A stretch of 64,000 nucleotides of DNA from Planctomycetota bacterium (GCA_020638695.1 JACKIB010000020.1:1-64000), one strand, 5' to 3'; numbered from the stretch's first letter, positions 45,224-55,094 are shown. Translations and numbers: made by a program. Notes: a model not told the origin generated them from the sequence alone.

Positions 45224-47229
45224 CACTGTGGCTCGCGGCGCACGACGCGCAACGTGACCTCGTCGCCGGGCGCGATCCCGAGCACCGAGCGCCCGACCGG
45301 GCCGAGCGCGAGCACGTCGTCGACGGCGCCCACTCGTGCCCATGCGCGCAGCGCCGCCCCACTGCTCGGGGTGGTCAGCTCGACGAGATCACCATCCTCG
45401 ACCTCGAGCGCGCCGGCGAGCGCCGGCGGCAAGGTCAGGCGACGCCGCGATCGCTCGATGTCGTCGTCCGCCCGTGCGACCACCGGGGCGCGCAGCACTG
45501 CCGCGGCGAGACGCGCGCGCGCGGCCTCGGTCGCGTCGAGGTCCACCCCATCGGGGCCGAGCACCACGCCGTAGCGCCGCGCCGCCTGGTCGGCGTCGAG
45601 ATAGCCGAGGGCGACGTCACTCGCCACCGCGCTCGCGGCGCGCGCGAGCGGGTCGCCGTGCCCGCCGCCACCGGAGGATTCCATCCGCACCACGTCGCCC
45701 GCGCGCAGCGCGAAGCCGCCGACCTTGCCCGGGACCGGAGAGGGCTCGATCGACACGCCGCCGCGCACCACGGTGAACCGGTTCGCCGCCCCGCTCGCGC
45801 CGCCGGCCACCCCGAACGGCGGGATCACGTTCTTGTCGGCGAGCACCGACAGGCTCGCGCCGTCGACCAGCACGCGCACCTCGCGTCGCAGGCCGAGCCC
45901 GCCGCGGTGCTCGCCGTCGCCGCACGAGCCCTCGCGCAGCGTGTGACGCTCGACCCGCAGCGGGCACTGCGCCTCGACCACCTCGACCGACTGCACCGCG
46001 TTGAAGTCGCCCTCGGGGAAGGCGCGCACCGCGTGGTTGCCGTCGCCGCGCGCGGTCGCCCCGGTGCCGCCGGCCGGGTACTCGTAGAGCAGGAAGATGC
46101 CGTCGCCGTCGGGGCGCGGACCCGAGACGTAGACGTGGTTCGCCCCGCCCTTCAGGTCCCCGACCAGTCGGTCAGGCATCGCGCGGCCGAGGGCGGAGAC
46201 CACCAGCCCACACATCAACGCACGGCACTCGACCATTCCGCCGCACGGCGCGGGCAGCGTGGCGTTCAGGAAGCTGCCGGGTGGGTTGACGATCGCGATC
46301 GGATTGAACGAGCCGTGGTTGACCGGCGTGTCCGGGTCGAGGAAGGACTTGACGATGCTCGCCACCGCGTTGAATGCCATCGCCGGCCCGACGTTGGTCG
46401 GCCCCATCGTCTGCGGCGACGAGCCGGTGAAGTCGGCCTCGATGCGGTCGCCGTCGATGGTGAGCGCAAGGCGCCCGACCAGCGGCTCGTCCCCGTGACC
46501 ATCGTTGTCGAGGTAGCCCTCGGCCTGGTAGGTGCCGTCCGGCACCGCCGCGATTCGCTCGCGCATCACGCGCTCGGCTCCCGCGATCAGCGTCTCCACC
46601 GCGTCGAGCAGCGTGTCGCCACCGAAGCGGTCGAACAGGCGGCGCAGGTGCTCGGCGGCCTTGCGCGAGGTGCCGAGCATGGTGTTGAAGTCGCCCCGGC
46701 GCTCGCGCGCGATGCGCATGTTGTCGAACAGCAGACCGAGGAAGGCGTCGTTCATGCGCCCGCGCTCGCAGATACGAGTGGGCGTGATGCGCAGCCCCTC
46801 CTGGTACACCTCGCGCACCCGACCCGACAGGCTCCCCGGTGTCATCCCGCCGACGTCGCCCCAGTGACAGCGCGTCGCCGCGAACAGCGCGAGACGGCCG
46901 CGATCGAACACCGGGTAGAGCATCAGCACGTCGTTGAGATGCGTGCCGCCGGTATAGGGATCGTTGTGCAGGAAGATGTCGCCCTCGTGGATGTCGTCGG
47001 CGAACGCCTCGACGATGCGGGCGGTGGAGTACGGCACGGCGAAGATGTGGATCGGGTTGTCGGCGGCACCCTGGGCCACCAGCCGGCCGTCGGCCGCGAC
47101 CAGCGCGCAGGAGAAGTCGTGCCCCTCGTAGATGATCGACGAGTACGAGGAGCGAATGACGTTCGCGCGCATCTCGTGGACCACCGCGATCAGGGACTCG
47201 CGGATCAACTCGAGCTGGCCGATGCTCAT
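45223..47229 (-). CDS. hyuB: Hydantoinase/oxoprolinase B subunit (668 aa)
   Basis: HyuB half of the hydantoinase/oxoprolinase complex. Hallmarks are HEMRANVIRSSYSSIIYEGHDFSC near the N-terminus, GDIFLHNDPYTGGTHLNDV, CHWGDVGGMTPGSLSG with metal-binding residues, and the NHGSFNPIAI and PGKVGGFALRAGD segments. The start is the ATG at 47229, 4 nt after the stop of a small membrane-protein gene. The protein carries a C-terminal extension of about 100 residues (Ala/Arg-rich, ending RVVRREPQ), a little longer than many HyuB proteins. Confidence 0.93.
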   Translation of the reverse strand: MSIGQLELIRESLIAVVHEMRANVIRSSYSSIIYEGHDFSCALVAADGRLVAQGAADNPIHIFAVPYSTARIVEAFADDIHEGDIFLHNDPYTGGTHLNDVLMLYPVFDRGRLALFAATRCHWGDVGGMTPGSLSGRVREVYQEGLRITPTRICERGRMNDAFLGLLFDNMRIARERRGDFNTMLGTSRKAAEHLRRLFDRFGGDTLLDAVETLIAGAERVMRERIAAVPDGTYQAEGYLDNDGHGDEPLVGRLALTIDGDRIEADFTGSSPQTMGPTNVGPAMAFNAVASIVKSFLDPDTPVNHGSFNPIAIVNPPGSFLNATLPAPCGGMVECRALMCGLVVSALGRAMPDRLVGDLKGGANHVYVSGPRPDGDGIFLLYEYPAGGTGATARGDGNHAVRAFPEGDFNAVQSVEVVEAQCPLRVERHTLREGSCGDGEHRGGLGLRREVRVLVDGASLSVLADKNVIPPFGVAGGASGAANRFTVVRGGVSIEPSPVPGKVGGFALRAGDVVRMESSGGGGHGDPLARAASAVASDVALGYLDADQAARRYGVVLGPDGVDLDATEAARARLAAAVLRAPVVARADDDIERSRRRLTLPPALAGALEVEDGDLVELTTPSSGAALRAWARVGAVDDVLALGPVGRSVLGIAPGDEVTLRVVRREPQ

Positions 47230-47233
47230 GCCG

Positions 47234-47638
47234 TCACTCGTTGCGCGTCCGGCGAAGCGTCCACAGCGCGAGCGACACCAGCACGACGGTGACCGCGTGC
47301 AGCCACACCAGCCGGTCGAGCGCGGCGTGCTCGGCGGGCGAGAGCGCGAGCCCCGACGGCACGTCGGCGATCCAGGGTCGCAGCAGCGTGTAGAGGGCGA
47401 TCTGGCTCGCCGCGGCAAGATAGAAGGCCGGCGCCGCGATGCGCACTCGCATGGGAAGGCCGATGCAGACCACGATGTCGAGCACGAGATAGACGACGTC
47501 GAGCACCCGCCAGTGCATCGGCGTGCTCGCCCAGCTCGTACCGGTCGCCCCCAGCATGCTCTGCAGGTGCGCCATCGCGCCGAGACCGTAGAGCACCGCC
47601 ACCCCCCACAGGACGACGATGGCCAGCGTGCGCCTCAT
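47234..47638 (-). CDS. Small membrane protein, four spans (134 aa)
   Basis: The protein has about four hydrophobic segments, at roughly 5-25 (IVVLWGVAVLYGLGAMAHL), 45-65, 70-90 and 110-128, with no recognised family motif. It precedes hyuB by 4 nt, so it is part of the same operon, perhaps a channel or anchor, but no function can be assigned. Confidence 0.7.
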   Translation of the reverse strand: MRRTLAIVVLWGVAVLYGLGAMAHLQSMLGATGTSWASTPMHWRVLDVVYLVLDIVVCIGLPMRVRIAAPAFYLAAASQIALYTLLRPWIADVPSGLALSPAEHAALDRLVWLHAVTVVLVSLALWTLRRTRNE

Positions 47639-47668
47639 CGACTCGCCGCTCGCTGCCGCACCGGGCGC

Positions 47669-48688
47669 TCACAGCGCTGCCGCGAGGATCCACATCGGCC
47701 CGTCTCCGACCTGGACCCGGGCGACACGCCGGAGCAAGCCGGTCGCCGGATCGATGCGATAGGTCTGCAGCGTCGCCGTCTCCAGTCCGCCCGCGAGCAG
47801 GAAGCGCCCGCTCGGGGTGACCTCGATCACCCGCGGAACCGCATCCGCCGGCGCGTGGCCGATGACGGTGAGCCGGCCGTCGCGCGGATCGACCCGCATA
47901 CAGGCGATGGTGTCGTGGCCGCGGTTCGGCGCGTAGAGGAACCGCCCACACGGCGTGATGCGGATCTGCGCGCACTTGCTCGCGCCGTGGAAGCCGGGTG
48001 GCAGGGTGGAGACGGTCTGCACCGGGGTCAGGGTTCCGCTCTCGGCATCGAGCGACCACACGGTCACGCTGCATCCCTGCTCGTTGCTGGTGTAGAGGCG
48101 GTCGAGCCTCGGGTGCAGGCAGAAATGGCGTGGCCCGAGCGGTCCGGGCGGGTCCGCGCGCGGGGGGTCGCGCGGCGTCAACGCTCCGGTCGCGGCGTCG
48201 AACCGGAACTGCGCGATGGTGTTCCAACCGTCCTCGCGCGAGATGTGCGGCGCGAACGCGAAGCGATTGGTGCGCTCGGTCGCGAGCATGTGGGCGCCGG
48301 TCGCGGTGCGCAGCCACTGCACCGGCTCGCCGCTCACCGCGCCGGAATCGTCCACCCGATGCACCGCCAGCGCGCCGGCGTTGTAGTAGGCGGAGAAGAG
48401 CCAGCGGCGGGTGGCGTCGAGCGCGAGGCAACACGGGTCGGACGGAAGTGCCGCCTCGCCGATCTGATCGAGCGCGCCGGTGGTCGGGTCGACCCGGTAG
48501 CTCGCGAGGCACGGCGTCCCGCGCCGGCCGACGTGCAGCACCCGCGCCGGCGCGTCGAGGGCGAGTGGCGCCGGCCGCCCCGACACCGCGGTGCGCGCCG
48601 CCGGCCGCAGCTCGCCGTCGCGTGGATCGAGAACGTAAGCCGCGATCTCGTCCTGCTCCCACAGCGAAACCAGCACGATCTGGCTCAT
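47669..48688 (-). CDS. Lactonase-like beta-propeller protein (339 aa)
   Basis: The repeating xDPxxGxLxxx pattern, for example YVLDPRDGELRPA, YRVDPTTGALDQI, RFDAATGALTPR and DPRDGRLTVIGH, marks the 6-phosphogluconolactonase/lactonase propeller family of seven blades. PRHFCLHPRLDRLYTSNEQGC holds the conserved central region. It would open a sugar lactone. It precedes the small membrane gene by 30 nt, so it may be co-transcribed with the hydantoinase genes. Confidence 0.88.
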   Translation of the reverse strand: MSQIVLVSLWEQDEIAAYVLDPRDGELRPAARTAVSGRPAPLALDAPARVLHVGRRGTPCLASYRVDPTTGALDQIGEAALPSDPCCLALDATRRWLFSAYYNAGALAVHRVDDSGAVSGEPVQWLRTATGAHMLATERTNRFAFAPHISREDGWNTIAQFRFDAATGALTPRDPPRADPPGPLGPRHFCLHPRLDRLYTSNEQGCSVTVWSLDAESGTLTPVQTVSTLPPGFHGASKCAQIRITPCGRFLYAPNRGHDTIACMRVDPRDGRLTVIGHAPADAVPRVIEVTPSGRFLLAGGLETATLQTYRIDPATGLLRRVARVQVGDGPMWILAAAL

Positions 48689-48770
48689 CGGGCTCCCCTC
48701 CGTCGCGACGCGGCGAGGCTATCACGGACCGTCGACGCGAGCACTCGGCCCGGTCGAGCTGCCACACCCG

Positions 48771-49625
48771 CTACCGCAGACCGATGATCACCACGCTCGG
48801 CACCACCAGCGCGACCGCCAGCGCCACCCGCCGGTCGAGGGCCTGCTCGCCGAAGACGAAGCGCCCGAGCAGCAGCGTGAACAGCGGCGAGCAGGCGACG
48901 ATCGGGCTCACCACCACCAGGTCCTGGGTGAGCAGCGCGGTGTTCAGGACCAGCACCGCGATGCTGTAGGCGAGGCCGGTCCCGATCAGCCACACGAGCC
49001 CGGCGCGCGGAATCGGCACGCGCTTTCGGCGCACGCGGAGATCGTTGCCGAGCGCGAGCGGGAACGACACCGTGTAGGCGACGAGGGCGACGAAGAAAGG
49101 ATTGGGCAGGATGTCGAGGCCGATCTTGGCCAGGGCGTGGGCGAGGCTACGCAGGAACGCGGCACCGATCGGCAGCAGCAGCGCCCACAACGGCCAGGCC
49201 CGACTCGCCCGACCGCGCCAGGTCAGCGTCACCACCCCGGCCACGATCCCGGCGGTACCGACGCCGACCTCCCAACCGAGAGTCTCGCCGAGCAGGACGA
49301 TGCCGAGCCCGACGCCGAGGAGCGGCGCGGTCGCCGACAGCGTGCTGGCGACGGTGGGACCGAGAATGCGGGTCCCCGCCATGCCGAGGTTCGCCGACAG
49401 CAGCGGGCGGAACAGCCCGATCGCGGCGAGCAGCGGCAGCGCCGGCGAGGTCCAGAACCACGACTCGAGATAGAGCGGCGCGGTCAGCCAGTACAGGACC
49501 GTGCCGGTGCCGATCTGGAACAGCGTCGCGGTCTGGGAGTCGACATGGCGCAGCGCGAGGCGCGAGAGCTGGTTGCCGATCGCGAACAACAGCGCCCCGG
49601 TGAGCGGCAACAACAGCGCGCTCAT
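48771..49625 (-). CDS. EamA-family drug/metabolite exporter (284 aa)
   Basis: Ten hydrophobic segments in two five-span halves are visible; the second half includes SIAVLVLNTALLTQDLVVVSP and ends in LVVPSVVIIGLR. This is the EamA (DMT) layout used for efflux of amino acids and other metabolites. It starts at the ATG at 49625, divergent from an oxygenase gene. The transported compound is unknown. Confidence 0.9.
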   Translation of the reverse strand: MSALLLPLTGALLFAIGNQLSRLALRHVDSQTATLFQIGTGTVLYWLTAPLYLESWFWTSPALPLLAAIGLFRPLLSANLGMAGTRILGPTVASTLSATAPLLGVGLGIVLLGETLGWEVGVGTAGIVAGVVTLTWRGRASRAWPLWALLLPIGAAFLRSLAHALAKIGLDILPNPFFVALVAYTVSFPLALGNDLRVRRKRVPIPRAGLVWLIGTGLAYSIAVLVLNTALLTQDLVVVSPIVACSPLFTLLLGRFVFGEQALDRRVALAVALVVPSVVIIGLR

Positions 49626-49711
49626 CGGGCGCGCGCGCCGTCGGCGCTGGCAACGCCCGCGCGCGGAGCGTAGATTCCGGACCCGGGCAGGGCACCGCGG
49701 GGGTTCCGCCG

Positions 49712-50725
49712 ATGCACGAGCACCCCATTCCGGTCATCGACGTGCGCGACCACCTCGCCGGCCGACCCGGCGCGCTGCGCCGCGCCGCGGCCGAGTTGCG
49801 CCACGCGCTCGAGCGAGTCGGCTTCTACTATCTCCGCGGTCACGATGTCTCCCCCGAGCTGACGGCGGCGGTGTTCGCCGAATGCCGCCGGTTCCACGCC
49901 CAGCCGCTGGCGGCGAAGATCGCACTGCGCGCGAACGAGCACAATGTCGGCTACATGCCGGTCAACGGCTACGTCTCGCGCAGCTCGCGGGTGGAGCAGG
50001 CGCGAAAGCCGAACCTGGTCGAGGCGTTCTTCGTCAAGCGCGACCTGCCCGCCGACCATCCGGACGTGGTCGCCAACAAGCGGTTTCGCGGCGCCAATCA
50101 GTGGCCGGACACGCTGCCGGGGTTCCGCGAGACGGTGGTGGCGTATTGCGACGCGATGGAGACGCTCTGCCTGCGAATGCTGCCGGTCTACGCGGTCGCG
50201 CTCGACCTCCCGGCAGACCACTTCGACGACGCCTTTCGCGAGCCCCAGTACACGCTGCGGATGTCGCACTACCCACCGGCGGAGGTCGGTGAGGCGGACC
50301 AGTTCGGGGTCGCACCACACACCGACTCCAGCTTCCTCACCATGCTGGCGCAGTCGGAGCTCCCGGGTCTCTCCATCCGCACCGCCGACGGCGAGTGGAT
50401 CGATGCCCCGATCGTCGACGGCACCTTCATCGTGAACTCGGGCGACATGCTGCGCCGGTGGACCAACCATCGGTTCCTGTCGACCCCGCATCGCGTGATC
50501 AATCGCAACCCCGGTCGCGACCGCTACGCGATTCCCTATTTCTTCGACGCGAGCATCGACTACCCGATGGCCTGCCTGCCCACCTGCTGCGACGTGGACG
50601 AGCCGCCGCGCTACCAGCCGGTGACCTATGCCCAGTACATGGCCTGGTTCACGAGCCAGTACGACCACATTCGCGCGAGGGATCCGGCCGAGGTGCCGAA
50701 TCCGGGGACGCCGACGGTCGCTTGA
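49712..50725 (+). CDS. 2-oxoglutarate/Fe(II)-dependent dioxygenase, IPNS-like (337 aa)
   Basis: The non-haem iron triad is H203-x-D205 in APHTDSSF and H260 in TPHRV, with the 2-oxoglutarate-binding Arg in the following RYAIPYFF. The N-terminal DIOX_N part (IPVIDVRDH) and the length fit the isopenicillin-N-synthase-like group. The reaction is a hydroxylation or desaturation coupled to oxoglutarate. It stands divergent to the EamA exporter and precedes a beta-hydroxyacid dehydrogenase gene by 109 nt; substrate unknown. Confidence 0.92.
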   Translation: MHEHPIPVIDVRDHLAGRPGALRRAAAELRHALERVGFYYLRGHDVSPELTAAVFAECRRFHAQPLAAKIALRANEHNVGYMPVNGYVSRSSRVEQARKPNLVEAFFVKRDLPADHPDVVANKRFRGANQWPDTLPGFRETVVAYCDAMETLCLRMLPVYAVALDLPADHFDDAFREPQYTLRMSHYPPAEVGEADQFGVAPHTDSSFLTMLAQSELPGLSIRTADGEWIDAPIVDGTFIVNSGDMLRRWTNHRFLSTPHRVINRNPGRDRYAIPYFFDASIDYPMACLPTCCDVDEPPRYQPVTYAQYMAWFTSQYDHIRARDPAEVPNPGTPTVA

Positions 50726-50796
50726 CCCCGGGGCGGAGCCGGTCGGCGCGCCGCCGACGCGAGTCGGGTGCGGACGCCACCGCCCGGGCGTCGCTC

Positions 50797-50805
50797 TGCT
50801 ACGCT
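50797..50805 (+). promoter_or_regulatory. Extended -10 element upstream of the hydroxyacid dehydrogenase gene
   Basis: TGC-TACGCT is an extended -10 motif 30 nt before the ATG at 50835. No clear -35 box accompanies it. Confidence 0.35.
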
Positions 50806-50834
50806 GCGCCATCTCCTCGCGACGGGCACCCGGT

Positions 50835-51725
50835 ATGCGCATCGGATTCATCGGCCTCGGCAACATGGGCGCGCCGCTCGCGCGCCGCCTCGTCCCCCAC
50901 GGCGGTCTCACCGTCCACGACCGCGACCCCGCGGTGGCGCGCGCCCTGGCGGCCGAGAACGTGGTCTCGGTCTCGACTCCCGCGGAGGTCGGCGCCCGGT
51001 CCGATCTCGTGCTCACCTGCCTGCCCACCTCGGCCCACGTCGAGGAAGTGATCTTCGGCGCCGACGGTGTGGCGTCCACCCTCGCCGCCGACGGCATCGT
51101 CGTCGACATGACGACCGGCGATCCGGCGTGCACCCGCGACATGGCGGCGCGCCTCGCCGAGACCGACCGCCACCTGGTCGACGCTCCGGTGAGCGGGGGG
51201 CCACGCGGCGCGAACGAGGGCACCATCGCAATCATGGTCGGCGCCTCGGACGCACTGCTGGCGCGGGTCAAACCCGTCCTCGATCGCATCAGCGTGAACG
51301 TGGTTCACGCCGGCGCGGTCGGCGCCGGGCACGCGATCAAGGCCGGCAACAACCTGCTGAACCTGGTGTGCCGGCTCGCGACGTTCGAGGTGGTCTCGAT
51401 GCTGGTCCGTGACGGTGTCGACCCCGAGCGCGCGGTTGCAATCATCCAAAAGAGCTCGGGCAGGAACTACGCCACCGAGATCACACTTCCCGACAACATC
51501 CTGTCGGGCAAGATGCACCAGGGATTCACCGTCGGCCTGATGCGCAAGGACGCCAGCCTCGCGCTCGACATCGCCCGCGCGGTCGATGCACCGATGCCGC
51601 TCGGCAACCTCGCCCGAGAGCTGCTACAGGTCGTTCACAACGCCCACGGCGCGAACGCCGACATGAGCGCGGTCGCCCTCACCTACGAGCAACTCACCGG
51701 CGCCCGGATCCGCCCCACCCCGTAA
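50835..51725 (+). CDS. NAD-binding beta-hydroxyacid dehydrogenase (296 aa)
   Basis: The N-terminal Rossmann motif GFIGLGNMG, the substrate motif DAPVSGGPRGANEGT, and catalytic K169 in AIKAGNNLLN identify the 3-hydroxyisobutyrate/tartronate-semialdehyde reductase family. The length is normal. It oxidises a short beta-hydroxyacid with NAD(P). A short palindromic hairpin follows the stop. Confidence 0.92.
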   Translation: MRIGFIGLGNMGAPLARRLVPHGGLTVHDRDPAVARALAAENVVSVSTPAEVGARSDLVLTCLPTSAHVEEVIFGADGVASTLAADGIVVDMTTGDPACTRDMAARLAETDRHLVDAPVSGGPRGANEGTIAIMVGASDALLARVKPVLDRISVNVVHAGAVGAGHAIKAGNNLLNLVCRLATFEVVSMLVRDGVDPERAVAIIQKSSGRNYATEITLPDNILSGKMHQGFTVGLMRKDASLALDIARAVDAPMPLGNLARELLQVVHNAHGANADMSAVALTYEQLTGARIRPTP

Positions 51726-51742
51726 CCCGAGCGCAACTCGGG
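51726..51742. terminator. Hairpin after the hydroxyacid dehydrogenase, before convergent carbamoylase
   Basis: CCCGAG-CGCAA-CTCGGG directly follows the TAA at 51723-51725. It is a 6-bp perfect stem between two convergent genes and has no T tract. Confidence 0.4.
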
Positions 51743-51783
51743 AAGGGGTGATCGCGGGGGCCGCACCTCCCGGCGCCGGCGCC

Positions 51784-52710
51784 TCACGGTGGGAGCACCA
51801 CCCCCGTCTGCGACGTGATCAGGCCATAGTGCTCGATGCGACGATGGCGGGCGAAGTCGAAGATCGTCTTCTTCCCGAACGCGGTGTCGTCGAGGTCACA
51901 GGCGTGGACGACCATCTCGTCACCCTCGCCCTCGGTGGCGGCGACGATCTCCCCGTCCGGATTCACGATCACCGTGCCACCGATGAGCGGATGGCCGTCC
52001 TCGACCCCGGCCTTGGCCACGCTCACCACCCAGGTGCTGTTCTGGTAGGCGCCGGCCTGCACCACGAGGTTGCTGTGGAAGATTCGCTTCGACGGCCCCT
52101 CGGCGTTCTTCTGCGCGTTGACCGACGGCGTGTTGTAGCCGAGCAGAATCATCTCCACGCCCTGCAAGCCCATCATCCGGTAGGTCTCGGGCCAGCGCCG
52201 ATCGTTGCAGATGCACATCCCGAGGATCCCGCCGAGGGTCCGCCACACCGGGAACCCGAGGTCACCCGGCTCGAAGTAGTACTTCTCGAGATGTTGATGC
52301 GAGCGCTCGGTGTCGTAGTCCGAGTGTCCCGGCAGGTGCACCTTGCGGTACTTGCCGACGATGGCGCCGGTCTTGTCGGTGAGAATCGAGGTGTTGAACC
52401 GTCGCCCCTCGGGGGTGAGCTCCGCGTAGCCGAAACTCATCGCCATCCTCGCGTCGCGAGCGAGGTCGAACAACGGGCGCGTCGGCTCGTTCGGCATGTC
52501 GCGCTCGAACCACTGCTCGATCTCGGCCTTGTCGGTGGTGTAGTAGCGCGGAAAGAAGGTGGTCAGGGTGAGCTCGGGATAGACGATGAGGTCGGCGCCC
52601 TGGGCGCGTGCCTCGCGCATCATCGCGAGCATCCGCTCGACCACCTCCTCCCGACTCTCCGCCTTCTGGATCGGCCCCATCTGGGCGGCGGCGACGTTCA
52701 GCACTCTCAT
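51784..52710 (-). CDS. N-carbamoyl-D-amino-acid hydrolase-like nitrilase (308 aa)
   Basis: A C-N hydrolase with the catalytic triad E46 (LIVYPELTLTT), K123 (KYRKVHLPG) and C168 (GMCICNDRRWPE). The triad spacing and the NDRRWPE motif are those of D-carbamoylases, which release a D-amino acid, CO2 and ammonia from N-carbamoyl amino acids. It is the last gene of an amino-acid-type ABC import operon, starting 28 nt after the second permease. With the hydantoinase genes nearby it forms a plausible hydantoin-to-amino-acid route. Confidence 0.9.
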   Translation of the reverse strand: MRVLNVAAAQMGPIQKAESREEVVERMLAMMREARAQGADLIVYPELTLTTFFPRYYTTDKAEIEQWFERDMPNEPTRPLFDLARDARMAMSFGYAELTPEGRRFNTSILTDKTGAIVGKYRKVHLPGHSDYDTERSHQHLEKYYFEPGDLGFPVWRTLGGILGMCICNDRRWPETYRMMGLQGVEMILLGYNTPSVNAQKNAEGPSKRIFHSNLVVQAGAYQNSTWVVSVAKAGVEDGHPLIGGTVIVNPDGEIVAATEGEGDEMVVHACDLDDTAFGKKTIFDFARHRRIEHYGLITSQTGVVLPP

Positions 52711-52737
52711 GACTGCGATCTCCAGAAACGTGGGGAC

Positions 52738-53403
52738 TCAGCCCGCGATGCGGTGCTCGAGGCGGCTCAGGAGCCGAACCACGGGCCACAGCAGCAGCAG
52801 GTAGAAACCGGCGGCAAGAACGATGGGCGACGCGTTGTAGGTCACCGAGCGTGCCATGTCGGCGGCGTAGAGAAGCTCGGGCAACGCCACCACGCTGGCA
52901 ATCGAGGTCAACTTGACCACCTCGATGGTGTTGCTCAGCAAGTCGGGCAGGACGTTGCGCACCGCCTGCGGCAGCACGACCCAGGTCAGCGTCTGGGTCG
53001 CGGTGAGGCCGGTCGAGCGCGCGGCCTCGCGCTGGCCACGCCCGATGCTCTCGATGCCGGCGCGCACGATCTCGGCGTAGTAGGCGGAGTTGTTGAGGAG
53101 GAACGCGACCGCCACCGCCGCGAAGGCGGTGAGCTCGATGCCGGCGAACGGCAGCCCGGAGTGCACGAAGATGAGCAGCACCAGCGGCGGCACCGCGCGA
53201 AAGAAATCGATCCAGCAGGCGAGCAGGAAGCGCTTCCAGCGCGAGCGCGTGGTACCGAGCACCGCCAGCACCAGCCCGCCGGCGAAGCCGAGGGGAATCA
53301 CCACCGCGCAGAGCGCGAGGGTCGTGAGGACACCTCGTAACAGAAGCGGCAAGGCCTCGCGCATGATGGCGAGGTTGAAGAAGGTCTCGACCAGCAGGTC
53401 CAT
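52738..53403 (-). CDS. Amino-acid-type ABC transporter permease (221 aa)
   Basis: This is a His/Glu/Gln-family permease (HisM type) with about five membrane spans and the EAA-like loop EIVRAGIESIGRGQREAARSTGL. It overlaps the first permease gene by one base (TGATG) and would form a heterodimer with it. Confidence 0.93.
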   Translation of the reverse strand: MDLLVETFFNLAIMREALPLLLRGVLTTLALCAVVIPLGFAGGLVLAVLGTTRSRWKRFLLACWIDFFRAVPPLVLLIFVHSGLPFAGIELTAFAAVAVAFLLNNSAYYAEIVRAGIESIGRGQREAARSTGLTATQTLTWVVLPQAVRNVLPDLLSNTIEVVKLTSIASVVALPELLYAADMARSVTYNASPIVLAAGFYLLLLWPVVRLLSRLEHRIAG

Positions 53404-54101
53404 CAGGCACGCTTCCAGGCGAAACGCGTCTCGACCCAGCGCCCGAGCATCACCACCGGCACGAACAAGACGACGTAGGCGATCGCCCCCATCATCAGCG
53501 GCGTGGCGCTACCGGTGAAGGACTGCGCGGTGGTCGCCTGGTTCAGGATCTCGCCAACGCCGATCACGGTCCCGAGCGCGGTGTTCTTGGTGATCGCGAT
53601 GGCTCGATTGGTGAGTGGTGGCACGGTCATGCGCACCGCCTGCGGCAGGATCACCCACACCAGGGTCTGGTTGAAGCCGAGACCCGTCGAGCGCGCGGCC
53701 TGCCACTGCCCGTCGCGCACCGAGAGCATCCCGGCCCAGAAGATCTCCTCGGCGAATGCGGCCAGCACCAGGGTCAGCACGAGCCACAGCACCACGAAGC
53801 TCGACAGACTGATGCCGACCGACGGCAGGCCGAAATAGAACAGCAGGATCAGCACCAGCGGCGGCAACGCCCGCATCACGTCGACGAAGACGACGATGAG
53901 GAAATTCAGCGCGCGAAAGCGCAGGGCGCGCAGGTAGGCGAGCAGCAATCCGAGCGCGGTACCGCAGACCAGCACCAGCACCGCGACCTCGCAGGTCACG
54001 ACCATGCCGAGCGCGATGTCGTCGGAATACTCCGCCAGGAGGTCCGGGCGGAAGAAGGTCTCGACGAATCGCTGCCAGGCGCTCAGCTCGGGCGTGGCCA
54101 C
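53403..54101 (-). CDS. Amino-acid-type ABC transporter permease (232 aa)
   Basis: The HisQ-type partner permease has about five membrane spans and the docking loop EIFWAGMLSVRDGQWQAARSTGL. The start is a GTG at 54101 with GGAGGAGG upstream. It is the first permease in the operon, after the ATPase. Confidence 0.92.
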   Translation of the reverse strand: MATPELSAWQRFVETFFRPDLLAEYSDDIALGMVVTCEVAVLVLVCGTALGLLLAYLRALRFRALNFLIVVFVDVMRALPPLVLILLFYFGLPSVGISLSSFVVLWLVLTLVLAAFAEEIFWAGMLSVRDGQWQAARSTGLGFNQTLVWVILPQAVRMTVPPLTNRAIAITKNTALGTVIGVGEILNQATTAQSFTGSATPLMMGAIAYVVLFVPVVMLGRWVETRFAWKRA

Positions 54102-54194
54102 GAGCCTCCTCCGGCGGCGGCGATGCCGCGTCGCCTGTCCCCACGGACCCGAACGCGATGCATGTCGTGGCGCTCCAACGTGGTCTCGACGGAC

Positions 54195-54950
54195 TCAGCG
54201 CGTGACCTCGGCCACGAACTCACGTAGCCGCGGGCTGCGCGGGCGCTCGAAGATCTCCTCGGGCGAGCCTTCTTCCACGATGCAGCCGTCGTCCATGAAC
54301 ACCACGCGATCGGCCGCCTCGCGCGCGAAGCGCATCTCGTGGCTCACCACCACCATCGTCATTCCCGCGGCACGAAGATCGCGCATCACCGTGAGCACGC
54401 TACCCACCAGCTCGGGGTCGAGCGCACTGGTCGGCTCGTCGAAGAGGACGAGCTGCGGCTCGAGTGCGAGCGCGCGCGCGATCGCGACCCGCTGCTGTTG
54501 GCCGCCGGAGAGCTCGCTCGGATACGCATCGGCCTTGTCTGCGAGTCCGACGCGGGCGAGCGCCGCCTCGGCGATTCGGTCGGCCTCCACCCGCGGCTTG
54601 CGCAGCACACGACGCAGCGCCAGGGTCACGTTCGAGCGTACACGCAGGTGTGGGTAGAGGTTGAACGATTGAAACACCATCCCGATGCGCCGACGCATCG
54701 CGTTGATGTCGGTCGAGCGCGCCATCAGATCCACGCCGTGCACCACGACGCTTCCGGCGGAGGGCTCCTCCAGCCGATTGAAGCAGCGCAGCAACGTGCT
54801 CTTTCCGGAGCCGGACGGGCCGATGACGAAGACCAGCTCACCGGACCGAACCCGGAAATCGACGCCCTTGAGCACCTCGAGGTCACCGAAGGACTTCCGC
54901 AAGCCCCGTGCCTCGAGGATGTAGTCGCCGTTGGCTCCGGGCTCGCTCAT
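54195..54950 (-). CDS. Amino-acid-type ABC transporter ATPase (251 aa)
   Basis: A GlnQ/HisP-type ATPase with Walker A GPSGSGKST, signature LSGGQQQR, Walker B LVLFDEPTSALD and H-loop SHE. The start at 54950 was chosen because the protein then begins as family members do, close to the LEARGLRKSFG segment. It energises the two permeases downstream. Confidence 0.93.
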   Translation of the reverse strand: MSEPGANGDYILEARGLRKSFGDLEVLKGVDFRVRSGELVFVIGPSGSGKSTLLRCFNRLEEPSAGSVVVHGVDLMARSTDINAMRRRIGMVFQSFNLYPHLRVRSNVTLALRRVLRKPRVEADRIAEAALARVGLADKADAYPSELSGGQQQRVAIARALALEPQLVLFDEPTSALDPELVGSVLTVMRDLRAAGMTMVVVSHEMRFAREAADRVVFMDDGCIVEEGSPEEIFERPRSPRLREFVAEVTR

Positions 54951-55094
54951 CGAGCGCGGCCGCCACCGGCGCCGCGCCGGCGGCCGACGCGCGCGGTCTC
55001 GACCATGCGTCGAGCTCGCGCCGCCCGGGCGGCTCGCCGGCGGGGGTGCATCCCTGCACCGCACCGGAGCTGCGGGATCACGCAGCGTTCCCCG

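Noticed and set aside
45658..47292. A 544-codon forward open frame over hyuB
   Set aside because: It is antisense to a full-length HyuB with clear family motifs, and its residue pattern (Arg/Gly/His rich) is typical of shadow frames.
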